Part shown: positions 44,881 to 56,506 of the stretch, one piece after another
Position numbering within the stretch: the stretch's first letter is position 1
Layout: each line of letters opens with the position of its first letter
Assembly: GCA_025506515.1 (NCBI GenBank)
Contig: CM046451.1
Span: 47,379,212-47,443,211, forward strand
Direction of reading: 5' to 3'
Source: Flaveria trinervia
Taxonomy: Eukaryota > Streptophyta > Magnoliopsida > Asterales > Asteraceae
Length of the DNA stretch: 64,000 nt
Notes under the pieces: model-generated
Told to the model about the DNA's origin: nothing
Seen by the model: the letters and a program-made list of their open reading frames with translations, nothing else
The model's database searches: none
Program-made: the position numbers and the translations under genes

Positions 44881-45364
44881 TGTAAGGCCCCGTTCCCGGG
44901 ACGCCTATAGTTGGTCATTCATCGCACATAAAATATATAATTACATATAACTTCCATAAAACATCACAGCGGATATGGCAAAATAGACATCTCATTTCAT
45001 TATAAAAACTTTTGCAAAATAATACATCGTAATTCGATTACAAAACCCAAGTTGCATTACATCACAAAAGCATTATAAACATGGATGCCATCCCAAAAGA
45101 GCTAAGTAGCCGCCTCGTGCCATCCTCAGCAACTATTACCTGCAAACTGGAAACACATAAAAGGTCAGCGTTGCTGAGTGAGTTCTAGTTTTATAATAAA
45201 ACAAACTTTGCTCTCATTCAAACCATTCTTTACTTTCTTTCAAATCATACAACGCTTTACATTCATTCGTGACCATACTACATACATACACATCGATAAT
45301 ATAATTATTATCTTCTATTACATTTGTTAACTCTCGTTCATCGTATACGTTCGTTCTCCCTAGT

Positions 45365-45525
45365 CTGTTGCGACAACAGGGTCGCTCACCTCATTGGCAA
45401 TCTCAACGATGGCATGCTATCCAAGTCTCTTGCAACAACAGGGTTGCTCACCTCATTGGCAATCTCAACAATTGCATGCTATCCGAGTCTCTTGCAACAA
45501 CAGGGTTGCTCACCTCATATATGTG
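45365..45525 (-). repeat. 62-bp tandem repeat in the D 3' LTR
   Basis: Three units from 45365 contain TTGCAACAACAGGGTTGC and ACCTCATTGGCAATCTCAAC. The 5' LTR has four units (52209-52430). The GCAAC...GTTGC arms form an imperfect dyad. Confidence 0.85.
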
Positions 45526-45929
45526 CTTGAAAGCCTTTCCTTCGTTCATTTATCATTCAATAATGCATGCATTCTTACTTCATGTTTCTTTTCCATTATC
45601 TTTCACTTTACGTTACATAATACTTCCTTCATTCATTAACATGACACGTAAAGCCACAGAAAAGATAAACATACGTCATAACAAGGAACATAACATACAC
45701 AGTCATCACAACATACAGGGCAACATCATACATACATAACATACATTATGCATAAACATGCAACCTCATCATCATCATGCCGAAAATGGTCTCTAAGGCC
45801 TCAATCATCATCTTACACGCTCTTACGGAAACCTTTACATCAAAACTTACATATGCACTTTCCCCCGAAAGTCAGAAGTCAAAATACACTTTCCTTCGAG
45901 TGCAACAGCCCTATTCGGGTGTATAGACA

Positions 45930-46145
45930 CCCTTTAGTCGCATGGCTCCATGCGACTGAACATCATGCGAATGAACCAATGCGGATGGACACTCATGTGA
46001 ATGAACACCCAATCGTGCGAATGGACTAATGCGGATGAGCACTTATGCGACTAGACCCAATTGTACGAATGGACCCTCAATCATGTGAATGAACCCCAAT
46101 CGCACCCCCTTCGGCCGTATGGCCTCCAATCGCACTCCAGTCAGT
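45930..46145 (-). repeat. Dyad-word cluster in the D 3' LTR
   Basis: AGTCGCATGG/CCATGCGACT forms an inverted pair near 45937-45958. Repeats of GCGAATGAACCAATGCGGAT and CCCAATCGTGCGAATGGACT follow at roughly 30-34 bp. The words resemble those of Copia element A. The 5' LTR has the same cluster at about 55690-55930. Confidence 0.8.
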
Positions 46146-46606
46146 CATCTAGCCATAGATGATGCAGAATGCAGTTCCAGCTGAACGCAAACAGCCCTTT
46201 TCGACCTCCAAACTCATTTAAGCCCCTTCTAAGCCCAACTCGACCATCCTAAACCTTAGGGGTGCATACCACAACACCATTCAAGCACACACAAGCCCGG
46301 AAACAAACTCCAAACGCATCACAAGCAACACACCCAAATGGGTCAAATACATACATATACATATACAAAAACGGGTTTTCTAAGCTTTCTAGCCCCAAAA
46401 TCGTTTGAAAACAAGTAATAGTGGGGTCCTAGAACTCACACAAACGACACCGAGAAGTAGAGCTTCGGTTCGGCTTGCTACATGACGATTTTGCTCGCTT
46501 GAATCTACCTGAACCAACCTTTTCTCTCTTTTTTTCTTCTTTCTCTCTTCCCCTCTTTGATGGCTGAAAATGTGGGTGTGGGGAGAGGTTAAGGGATGCC
46601 CTCTCC

Positions 46607-46617
46607 CTTTATATACC
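46607..46617 (-). promoter_or_regulatory. TATA box of the D 3' LTR
   Basis: On the minus strand GGTATATAAAG, 110 bp from the LTR start; the 5' LTR has the same box at 56390-56400. The word cluster lies downstream of it, so unlike in A, B and C it would be inside the transcript. Confidence 0.65.
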
Positions 46618-46723
46618 CCCACTCGCCCGTCTTTCTTTCGTTGGCGAGTTTGATCCCTCGACTTAGGACTTTATTTTTTTCTTCTTTCGTCGGTTTCAAA
46701 ATAGATAAATACCATGTGTTACA

Positions 46724-46739
46724 AGTCCACCCCCCTTAA
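46724..46739 (-). other. Polypurine tract of element D
   Basis: On the minus strand TTAAGGGGGGTGGACT directly before the LTR. Confidence 0.9.
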
Positions 46740-46769
46740 ATAGGTTTCGTCCCCGAAACCTGTTATTCC

Positions 46770-47400
46770 TCGAACAAACGTGGATAATGCTATCTCATTT
46801 CTTCTTCAGTCTCCCACGTTGACTCAGATCCCTTCCTCTGCTTCCACTGTACACGCACAAGAGGAACTACTTTATTTCTCAGCCTCTTTTCTTTTCGATC
46901 AATGATGGCCACTAGTTGCTCCACATAATTGAGCCGTTCGTCTACTTCGATATCCTCTAGTGGAACGATCATATCTTCATCTGCCAAGCATTTCCTCACA
47001 TGAGATACGTGGAATGTCGGGTGAATTCCACTTAACTAATCTGGTAACTCCAATCTATAGGCCACCTATCCTACTCGAGTGATGATTCGGAAAGCGCCTA
47101 TGTACCTCGGGCTCAACTTGCCCCGCTTTCGAAAACGAATAATACCCTTCCAAGGTGAGCCCTTAAACATAACCCGGTCATCCACCTGGAACTCAATCGG
47201 TCTGAGTCGTTTATTAGCATACGTCTTCTGTCTATCTTTGGCTGCCTTCATGAAGGCTTTGATCTTCTCAAGCTTCTTAGTCGTAACCTCGATTACCTCG
47301 ACGCTCCCCAACTCCTTCTGACCAATATCACCCCAACAGACGGGTGTTCTGCATCTCCTACTGTATAGCATCTCATATGGTGGCATACCAATGTTGGAAT
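46770..47400 (-). pseudogene. Element D integrase C-terminus and chromodomain-like end
   Basis: The frame 47386-47066 has PPYEMLYSRRCRTPVCW, KAAKDRQKTYANKRLRP and FQVDDRVMFKGSPWKGIIRF, the GPY/F-type region of Gypsy integrases. After a break, 46999-46790 has VRKCLADEDMIVPLEDIEVD, YVEQLVAIIDRKEKRLRN and VRVQWKQRKGSESTWETEEE. The V-x-V-x-W...E-x-T-W-E pattern is that of chromodomains at the end of chromovirus integrases, thought to direct integration to particular chromatin. Confidence 0.88.
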
Positions 47401-48130
47401 GATAGTTGTTGTTGTATGAGAATTCGGCTAACAGTAGGTGGTCATCTCAACTTCCCCCAAAATCAATCACACATGCCCGAAGTATGTCTTCCAATGTCTG
47501 AATGGTCCTTTCTGACTGACCATCAGTTTGGGGATGATAAGCCGTGCTAATATGTAACCTCGTCCCCATAGCGTCATGGAATTTCTTCCAAAATTTGGAG
47601 GTAAACCGGGTGTCACGATCAGACACAATAGACACTGGCACACCATGACGAGTTACAATCTCTCTAATGAAGAGATCCACTAACCTCTTCGATGAATATG
47701 TCTCGCGGGTGGGTAGAAAGTGAGCACTCTTCGTCAAACGGTCAACAATCACCCATATAGCATCGTACCCTTTCGGAGTACGCGGTAGCTTCGTAATAAA
47801 ATCCATGGTGATGTGCTCCCACTTCCATTCTCGTATATCCAAATTTTGGATCTTCCCATATGGTTTTTGATGCTCAGCCTTCACCTATAGACAAGTAAGA
47901 CATTTTACTCACATACTCCACCACGTCACGTTTCATACCCGGCCACCAATAATTCTTCTTCATGTCTTGATACATCTTTTTGGCACTAGGATGAATGGAG
48001 TATTGAGTCTTGTGAGCCTCATCCATGATCTTCACCCGTAGATCCCCAAAACAAGGAATCCGCACCTGTCCAAATCGGGTTTTAACACCAAGTGTGTTTC
48101 CACCCAATTCCCTAACTAGACCTCTCATTC
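47401..48130 (-). pseudogene. Element D integrase core
   Basis: The zinc-binding part has HKTQYSIHPSAKKMYQDMKK and YWWPGMKRDVVEYV, then broken at the C-x-x-C (frameshift near 47885). The catalytic core has WEHITMDFITKLPRTPKGYD, then IVSDRDTRFTSKFW and YHPQTDGQSERTIQTLEDIL, so the D-D-E residues are present. A stop lies near 47447. Confidence 0.92.
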
Positions 48131-48718
48131 TTTCCGAGTTAAGATGATCTTCTTTCAGTGCCTCATCTTGAAACTCCTTGACCTATTTCTTTACGTCTGA
48201 GGTCATGATTAGTTGATACGCTTCACCTGAATCGGCTCCGGCCTCTCTTTTCGGCTAAAGGCAGCAGCCACCACGTTGGCTTTGCCCGGATGGTAATGGA
48301 TCTCACAATCATAATCCTTTATAAGTTCCAACCACTACCTCTGCCTCATGTTCAGATCTTTCTGCTCGAAGAAGTACTTCAAGCTCTTGTGGTCAGTGAA
48401 AATGGTGCCCTTCGTCCTGTAAAGATAGTGCCTCCAAATCTTTAGTGCAAAGACCACAGCTACGAGCTCCGAGTCATGAGTAGGATAAATGACCTCACGA
48501 ACCTTCAACTATCGAGATGCATAAGCTATAACCTTTCCTCTTTGCATTAACACACACACCAACCCCCGAATAAGAAGCATCATAATAAACCACCAGATCT
48601 TCACTTCCATCGGGTAAGGACAAAACATGAGCTTGAGTCAATCTCGCCTTCAATTTTTCAAATGCCTTCTATTAATCTTGATCCCATACAAACTTCACAT
48701 CCTTCCGGGTCAACTTGG
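48131..48718 (-). pseudogene. Element D RNase H region
   Basis: The region is readable only in broken pieces between RT and integrase, with stops in all minus frames. Its position and fragments such as the V-H-E-K-N-Y-block equivalent near 48350-48420 support the call. No intact catalytic set can be shown. Confidence 0.6.
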
Positions 48719-49501
48719 TTAGTGGAGAAGCAATCTTGGAAAAGTCTTGGATGAATCTTCTGTATTAGCCTGCCAAACCCAAGAAGCTATGAATCTCGGA
48801 TGGCGTCTTTGGTGACTTCCATTGCATAACCGCCTCCACCTTTGTCGGGTCCACCATAATCCATCGGGATTCACCACATGACCCAAGAATTCAACTTCGC
48901 GCAATAAGAACGCGCACTTGGAGAACTTGGCATACAACTTCTCCTTCCTTAACGTTTCCAAAACCTCCCGAATATGACTGGCATGTTCTATCTCGCTCCT
49001 CGAATAAATTAGTATCTCGTCAATAAACACAATCACTGAATTATCCAAAATCGGCCGACATGCACGGTTCATCAGATCCATAAAAGCAGCTGGCGCATTG
49101 GTCAAACCAAAAGACATGACAAGAAACTCGTAGTGACCATAGCGCGTGCGAAAAGCTGTTTTAGGGATATCCTGCTCCTTCACCTACAACTGATGGTAAC
49201 CAGATCGAAGGTCTATCCTTGAACGCCAACTGGCACCCTGAAGCTGATTGAACAAATCATCTATTCTCGGTAAGGGGTATCGGTTCTTCACCGTCAACTT
49301 GTTTAGCTCGTGGTAGTCAATGCACAACCTCATACTACCGTCTTTCTTCTTTACAAACAGGACCGGAGCACCCCAAGGAGAGATACTTGGTCTGATGAAC
49401 CCCTTATCAAGCAGCTCTTGCAACTGCTCCATCAACCCTTTCATCTCCATCGGAGCCAATCGATACGGTGCATTGGCAACAGGTTGGGCACCCAGTATCA
49501 A
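48719..49501 (-). pseudogene. Element D reverse transcriptase
   Basis: The frame 49501-49184 has PYRLAPMEMKGLMEQLQELL, FIRPSISPWGAPVLFVKKKD, RLCIDYHELNKLTVKNRYPL and IDLRSGYHQL, where a stop falls. The frame 49183-48719 continues with TAFRTRYGHYEFLVMSFGLT and NAPAAFMDLMN. The active site reads F-I-D-E (49016-49027) where the family has Y/F-x-D-D: the second catalytic Asp is Glu. Then EVLETLRKEKLYAKFSKCAF and FLGHVVNPDG. Frameshifts follow. Confidence 0.93.
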
Positions 49502-50385
49502 GTCAATCTAGAACTCGATCTCATGGTCAGGTGGAACTCCTGATAAGTCTTCTGGGAATACGTCTGGAAAGTTACACACAACCAATACATCAGATAGTTG
49601 TGGTGTTGGCGTATCCACATCCTTTACATAGCCCAAGTAGGCACTACATCCACGCCTCATACACTTTCCCACCACCGCCATTGAGATTACCTTCAGGATC
49701 GTAGTAACCCGATCACCATAAACCGTCATTGAACTATCGTCAGGTACTGTCAAACGAAAATTTTCTTACAACACACAATGTCCGCCTCGAAATCTGCCAA
49801 CCAATCCATCCCAAGAACCAAATCAAAACCACCTAAGGTCATCATGAACGGTCTAACAGGAAACTTATGACCCTCAAGTTCCACATCACAGTTCTCTATC
49901 ATCTCAGAAATCCTAGTAGACTTACCTATGGCAGTTTCTACATCAAAGGGCACATCAACACGTCTACCACTAACAGGAAGCTTAGCACAGAAAGCAATAG
50001 AAATAAAACTTTTACTAGCACCCGAATCAAATAACACAGAAGCTAAAGTTTGGTTCACTAGAAACGTACCAGACACAATGTCAGGGTTCGTCCTAGCTTC
50101 CTCCTGTGTTATAGTTAATGCCCTAGCGCTCGCCCTCAGTACCTCACCTCCCGTCTTCTTCGCCCCGGAACTCTCAGCCCTTGGCATCTTGCAATCCTTA
50201 CTTATATGATCCTCTTCACTATAGTTGAAGCACCGCACCGTTCGACAGTCCTTGGCTATATGCCCCGGCTTCCCACATTTGAAGCACACATTCAACCCCA
50301 GCCTACATTCCCCGCTATGTTCTCTCCCACACCTACCACACTTCTTTATACCAGCACCTGATGCGACCACATGGCGATCGTCCAC
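49502..50385 (-). pseudogene. Element D nucleocapsid and protease
   Basis: The frame 50385-49750 has three zinc-knuckle-like repeats: CGRCGREHSGEC, CFKCGKPGHIAKDC (50245-50286, intact CCHC) and CFNYSEEDHISKDC (one ligand lost). The retropepsin has LFDSGASKSFIS (D-S-G at 50020-50028) and ends FDLVLGMDWLADFEADIVC. After a shift, 49753-49508 holds the protease-RT linker with VVCNFPDVFPEDLSGVPPDH, a strongly conserved Gypsy block. Confidence 0.93.
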
Positions 50386-51375
50386 CGTGCCTTCTTGTAA
50401 CCCGTCGAGGCATCACCCCGACCAAACCTCTTCCCCTGCCAGTTTCGATCACCACCACTCTTCTTGCCACCTTCAGCCACCACCACCGTCCTCTCATCAT
50501 ACAGTCTCCCTGCCAAATCCACCGCCGACCTAAACATGCTCCGTCGGGCAACAATCATGTGCCTGCGAACATCCGCTGGCAAACCCTAAGTATACCTCTT
50601 GATTTTTCGAGACAGAGGTGTCACGTGATCCGGAACCAGACGTGCCATCTTGTTGAACCTTGTGGTGTACTACTGGTGTGTCATGGTTCCCGCCTCCAGT
50701 TGCAAGAACTCCCTTTCGACCTTGTCGATTTCCCGATGAGGACAAAACTCCTCAATCACTAACTTTTTCAGCTCAGACCATCTCATCCTCCCAATGGCCC
50801 TACAACCCTCAGCTTGGACAATGTTGTCCCACCAACATAGAGCTGAGTCCACAAAAGAATGGGTAGCGAACTTCACCTTCTGGTCCTCTCGACACTCGCT
50901 GATATCAAGTACAGCCTCCATTTCCTCACCCACAGGTGAGCAGAAGCAGCAGTGCTGTTACCATCAAAAGTTGGGGGCTTGCATCTCATAAATGCCCCAT
51001 AGTTACAGCCTCATGCCGCCTCCGGCGCAGGCTCTTCTTGTTCCTCTTCCTCATCATTAGAGGGAACCGTTTCCGGCTCCGGTTGTTCCCATCCTCCCGA
51101 GGACCTGTTTCTCTCCCTTCTTTCCCCCTCTCGTACAGCCTTGATAACTTCAGTCACTATAGACGGTAAGATCGTCTGCATGACCTGATGAACTTCTTCT
51201 ACAACAGCCTCCTTTACTGAGGCTCTCAGATTGGCGCTCTCGTCGCCACCCTCCGATGGGGAGTCTCTGGTTCTTCGGGAACCACATTTTCAACTCTGGG
51301 TCTCCCTCTCTTGGGTTGCGGTTCAGCACCGTGACCTCCATCCCGTGAAGCTTTCGAAGATCTACCACCAGCCAT
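50386..51375 (-). pseudogene. Element D gag (capsid)
   Basis: The start is MAGGRSSKASRDGG at 51375. PKRGRPR soon after resembles an AT-hook. A stop falls about 50 codons in. The middle region is E/P-rich. The capsid domain in 50933-50670 has FATHSFVDSALCWWDNIVQA, then LKKLVIEEFCPHREIDKVER and EFLQLEAGTMTHQ, a clear Gypsy Retrotrans_gag signature. After a stop it continues to ADVRRHMIVARRSMFRSAVD. Confidence 0.9.
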
Positions 51376-51710
51376 TCACACGCACACTAAAAGATTCAAA
51401 CACTAACACGGTCATTCAAGGGAACAGCTCAATTTATGTCAAGTATAGTAAGTCCCTAATTAAAGTGGCCAGTTGTGATTAGCCACTTACTTTACTCTTC
51501 ATACCCCAAGCATTACCTGTCCTGACTACATTAGTATTTAAATCTACACACCTTACATAACCACATACCATGCGCACATAAAACTAGTTAACTTTACGAA
51601 AATACCTGATGGCACGCAGCTACTCAGATTGGCATCCCATTCCCTTTCCGTCCCATTCTCAGTTTAAGTTAAGGTTTATTTTGAAAATTTACCCATTTCA
51701 CTTAAACTTT

Positions 51711-51723
51711 GGCTCTGATACCA
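51711..51723 (-). other. Primer-binding site of element D
   Basis: On the minus strand TGGTATCAGAGCC, matching initiator tRNA-Met, three bases from the LTR. Confidence 0.92.
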
Positions 51724-52208
51724 ACTTGTAAGGCCCCGTTCCCGTGATGCCTACAGTTGGTCATTCATCGCATATAAAATATATAATTACATATAACTTC
51801 CATAAAACATCGCAACGAAAATAGCAAAATAGACATCTCATTTCATTATAAAAGCTTTTGCAAAATAATACATCGTAATTCGATTACAAAACCCAAGTTT
51901 CATTACATCACAAAAGCATTATAAACATGGATGCCATCCCAAAAGAGCTAGGTAGCCGCCTATGCCATCCTCAGCAACTATTACCTACCAACTAGAAACA
52001 CATAAAAAGTCAACGTTGCTGAGTGAGTTCTAATTTTATAATAAAACATACTTTGCTCTCATTCAAACCATTCTTTACTTTCTTTAAAATCATACTGCAC
52101 TTTACATTCATTCGTGACCATACAACATACATACACATCGATAATATAATTATTAGCTTCTATTACATTCGTTAACTTTCATTCATTGTATATGTTTGTT
52201 CTCCCGAG

Positions 52209-52430
52209 TCTGTTGCGACAACAGGGTCGCTCACTTCATTGGCAATCTCAACGATTGCATGCTATCCGAGTCTCTTGCAACAACATGGTTGCTCACCTCA
52301 TTGGAAATCTTAACGATTGCATGCTATCTCGTCTCTTGCAACAACAGGGTTGCTCACCTCATTGGCAACCTCAACGATTGCACGCTATCCGAGTCTCTTG
52401 CAACAACAGGGTTGCTCACCTCATATATGT
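52209..52430 (-). repeat. 62-bp tandem repeat in the D 5' LTR (four units)
   Basis: Units start at 52209, 52271, 52332 and 52394, each with TTGCAACAACAGGGTTGC or a variant. The 3' LTR has three units. Confidence 0.85.
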
Positions 52431-52509
52431 GCTTGCAAGCCTTTCCTTCGTTCATTTAACATTCAATAATGCATGCTTCTTAATTCATGTTTCTCTTCCA
52501 TTATCTTTC

Positions 52510-55363
52510 TGTGACAACCGGCAATTTCAGGTCAATACCCAACCTTGACTTGGTTATAATTACACTTATAATACTTGATTTTTAATTGAATTCTAGTTAT
52601 TGAAGTCGTTTTATGCATTGCAAAATTTCATGCATCGGTGATTCAGCGTAATTACCATTTTTACACGTGATACAACCGGCACACACGAACGTATGTGATA
52701 ATTAATATATATATGTACTAATTAGTACTTAAGGTATTTCAAAGTATTTTATATTCCATTGGTTCAAAGTATTTTAGATTTCAAATTAAATACATGGGAA
52801 AAACTTAATTTATAAATAAACTTAATCGTGTAAATTGATATTTTACCCTGTACGAATCCTTTTAACGTAAATACTAAATACATGATGTATCATTAACATA
52901 TCATAAATATTAAATGATATGATATTATACAAGTACTATACAATTTTAATGTATTTAAAAAGTAAGGAGTAAAAATATTAAATAAAATATATAAATTACT
53001 ATAATGCAACAAATACCACCCAAATACCCAATACTACACAAAAACTAAAAACCAAACCTCCATTTCCCCCTTGAAACCGTCCACCCACCATCACTTCATC
53101 TTTTCTTCTTTTCTCCTTTTCAAGAAGAGATTCTTGCTTAACTTGTAAATCCAAGAGTTCCATTTTGATGCAACTACTTTCCAAGTGATTAAAGAATTAT
53201 GTCTCCATTCTACTTTTGGACACTCTTTCCCCTCATCAAACTTGACCAAGAAGTAAGAGTTGTCAAATCTCAATAAGTCTTACAAGCATATGATAAGAAT
53301 TGGTGGATGTTAAAAGCAAAAACTCATTCACAATTTACCTACCCATTTCACCAACTTCCTTTCTCTTCTCTCCTCCCTTCAAATTCGTCCAAGAAACCAT
53401 CACCATCACTTCATTTGATTCCCAGCTCACTTTCTACAAATCTTGGGTGATCAAGTGTCATTTTTGAAGACCAAGTGACTCTTGAAGCTTCCAAGCATCC
53501 TACAACATCTTCTCTACTTTTCCTTGGTTGATTCTTAGTTCAAAGGATCAAGTCTCCTTTTCCTTGCATTTCAAGACTACCATCTCTTCTCCTTGCTTGT
53601 TTAAGGTTAGCACTTTGTTTCTAATCTTCTATACACCATCATGATGTGTTCATATTCACTAACTCATCCAAAAGTGCTCTAGCAAAGTTTAAAAAGTAAC
53701 AAAACATGTAAGACATCTTCTGGCAGATTCATGTTCTGTGTTTTCAAGACCATAACTCGACCTAAACATGGTCAAATGAACAGTTTCTTGAGCCTAACAT
53801 TAACCTTAGGATTTCTAATTTATAACCCATCCAACCTTGAAAATTTTAGATGAATATAATCTATCCAAAACGTGCAAACATAATTAAGGTGTTGAACCTG
53901 AATTTTTGGCAGAATAGATAGGGCTGAAAGATTGAGGCATAAGTTATGCTTAAGGTAACCAAATGGATATTTTTCTTCTGTGGTAACTTAGCGTAAAGTG
54001 TTAGATTTAAAAGTACTATAGTCTCTATTTGTGAATGTAAGGTTTGACCCCTCAAAAAGGTGAAATCCCTGGACATGTACAGAAAAATGTTGCACTGCCA
54101 TCTGTTGCTTCTTGACCCATTTCGAGGGACTTAAACCTAGCTACATATTGCAAGCTATACCTTTTTGGAATCCTAAGACATAGATCTAAATATGGTAAAA
54201 ATATCAGATTTTATAAAAATTCATTGTATCATGAAAAGAGGATGACAACCAAACCCAAAAATCCCTTTGATTCTGTCAAATGCCCATATTTAAATAAAGT
54301 AAACTTTTGAAGATATTTGATAAAAAAAGGGAAACTCATACACATGGAAAGTATAATACCATTATACTTCATATAAAACACATTTAATACATTATGTACT
54401 TTTAGGAAGATAGATATGAAGACAAGAATCTAATAAAACATTTACGACTCGACGTGTCTAATTAATCAAGTGACATTTTCAAAACTAACTTTGTGGATGA
54501 GTTATGCATGACCATCTGGGGTTAGTAATCATGACCTCATGAATATATTGTGAATTTGTTTAGGAGATTCCTAGACCAATCATACGTACAGACTATTGCT
54601 AGAATTCACGCGTGCATTACAGGTGAGTTTCACGGCCTCATTTTACTTATTTTCCTTGGGGGAGATTACATGCAAATTACTATTTTCCTGGACACATTAC
54701 TTGTTAATGATTTCACATGTTATATAAGTTGTTTACTTACCGTATAAAGTCCCCATTTATCGAACTGTTAGTTTATTTCCCAAAGCGAGGTAATCATGGA
54801 TAGTACTATGGGGTTGACTACCCCCACCCCGATTAATTACCCTAATCTTGACTGGAGGTCTAAACGGGTGCATTATTAGCCTGTTCACACTCATGCTTAC
54901 GGTAGGCATGGGTAGGGGCAATTTGTTACAGTTACAGTCTAGTTTCGGTAGCGGTGCTTATATAATATTATAGTATTGTAGGATCAACAATCAAATCATG
55001 GAAAGATTGTGGTCCATTACACTATTTACTATTACTTTCAAACCTGTGAGCTCACCAACTTTATGTTGACATTTTTCATGCATGTTTTCTCAGGTAATTG
55101 ATAGATGCACCAGTTAAGCTAGCATGGAACATCTCATGTTTAGGGCCATTCATGCTGTTTGGGACATTCATTTTCGTAATTGTCATGTTTTGAAACAATT
55201 TACCTTATTACTATGCTTCCGCAAATTTAACTCTGAACAATGATGTATTTTCAACTTATTTGAGATGTATGTTTTTACAAAACCATGTAGTGGTCGATCA
55301 ATGACTATGAAATCATGATGTTCGCACCCCGCGGGAAACCCCTATGGTTTAGGGGTGTGACCA
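52510..55363 (+). repeat. Solo Gypsy-type LTR inside the D 5' LTR
   Basis: Comparison with the 3' LTR of D shows that ATTATCTTTC and TTTACGTTAC, adjacent there, are separated here by 2854 bp that begin TGTGACAACCGG and end GGGGTGTGACCA. TTTC is duplicated on both sides. No gag-pol sequence is present. The ends fit a plant Gypsy LTR. The orientation is inferred from a pyrimidine-rich, UTR-like region at 53030-53600 and the GGGGTGTGAC end. Open frames inside are short and without motifs. Confidence 0.75.
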
Positions 55364-56506
55364 TTTCAGTTTACGTTACATAATACTTCATTCATTCATT
55401 AACATGACACGTAAAGCCACAGGAAAGATAAACATACGTCATAACAAGGAACATAACATACACAGTCATCACAACATACAGGGCAACACATACATACATA
55501 ACATACATTATGCATAAACATGCAACGTTATCATCATTATGCCCAACATGCTCTCTAAGGCCTCAATCATCATCTTACACGCTCTTACGGAAACCTTTAC
55601 GTCAAAACTTACATCTGCACTTTCCCCCGAAAGTCAGAAGTCAAATTACACTTTCCTTCGAGTGCAACAGCCCTATTTAGGCGTATGGACACCCTTGAGT
55701 CGCATGGCTTCCATGCGACTGAACATCATGCGAATGAACCAATGCGGATGGACACTCATGCGAATGAACACCCAATCGTGCGAATGGACTAATGCGGATG
55801 AGCATTTATGCGAATGGACCTCAGGCGCATGACCTCCATGCGACTGGCCCCAATCGTGCGAATAGACCCTCAATCATGCGAATGAACCCCAATCGCACCC
55901 GCTTCGGCCGTATGGCCTCCAATCGCATCCAGTCGGTCGTCTAGCCCTAGCTGATGCAGAATGCAGTTCGAGCCGAATACAAACCGCCCTTTTCGACCTC
56001 CAAACTCATCTAAGCCCCTTCTAAGCCCAAATCGACCATCCTAAACCTTAGGGGTGCATACCACAACACCATTCAAGCATACACAAGCCCGGAAACAAAC
56101 TCTAAACGCATCACAAGCAACACACCCAAATGGGTCAAACACATACACATACAAAAACAGGTTTTTTATGCTTTCCAGCCCCAAAATCGTTTGAAAACAA
56201 ATAAAAGTGGGGTCTTAGAACTCACTCAAACGACACCGAGAAGTAGAGCTTCGGTTTGGCTTGCTATACGATGATTGTGCCCGCTTGAGTCTACCTGAAC
56301 CAACCTTTTCTCTTTTTTTTCTTCTTTCTCTTCCCCTCTTTGATGGCTGAAAATGTGGGTGTGGGGAGAGGGTAAGGGCTGCCCTCTCCCTTTATATACC
56401 CCCACTCGCCCGTCTTTCTTTCGTTGGCGAGTTTGATCCCTTGACTTAGGACTTTATTTCTTTCTTCTTTCGTCGGCTTCAAAATAGATAAATAACGGGT
56501 GTTACA

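Larger units (their letters stand above)
44881..46723 (-). repeat. 3' LTR of element D
   Basis: Plus reading TGTAAGGCCCCGTTCCC to CATGTGTTACA, 1843 bp. It contains a 62-bp tandem repeat (three units from 45365) with CTTGCAACAACAGGGTTGC, a cluster of ATGCGAATG/AATGCGGATG/TCGTGCGA words (45930-46140) and a TATA box (46607-46617, minus strand). Short frames inside are chance. Confidence 0.93.
44881..56506 (-). mobile_element. Ty3/Gypsy chromovirus D (Tekay/Del-like)
   Basis: LTRs at 44881-46723 and 51727-56506 (the latter split by a solo LTR) flank gag, protease, RT, RNase H, integrase and a chromodomain-like end, all on the minus strand in Gypsy order. A primer-binding site and polypurine tract are in place. 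Flanks AAAGT and AAAAC agree at only three of five positions, so the target duplication is doubtful. Frameshifts and stops in every domain show an inactive copy. Tekay is a family-level guess from the C-terminal domain. Confidence 0.92.
51727..56506 (-). repeat. 5' LTR of element D, split by a solo LTR
   Basis: Plus reading TGTAAGGCCCCGTTCCC to GGGTGTTACA. Without the insertion at 52510-55363 it is about 1.92 kb, slightly longer than the 3' copy, largely through one extra 62-bp repeat (four units from 52209) and extra words in the 55690-55930 cluster. Confidence 0.92.
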
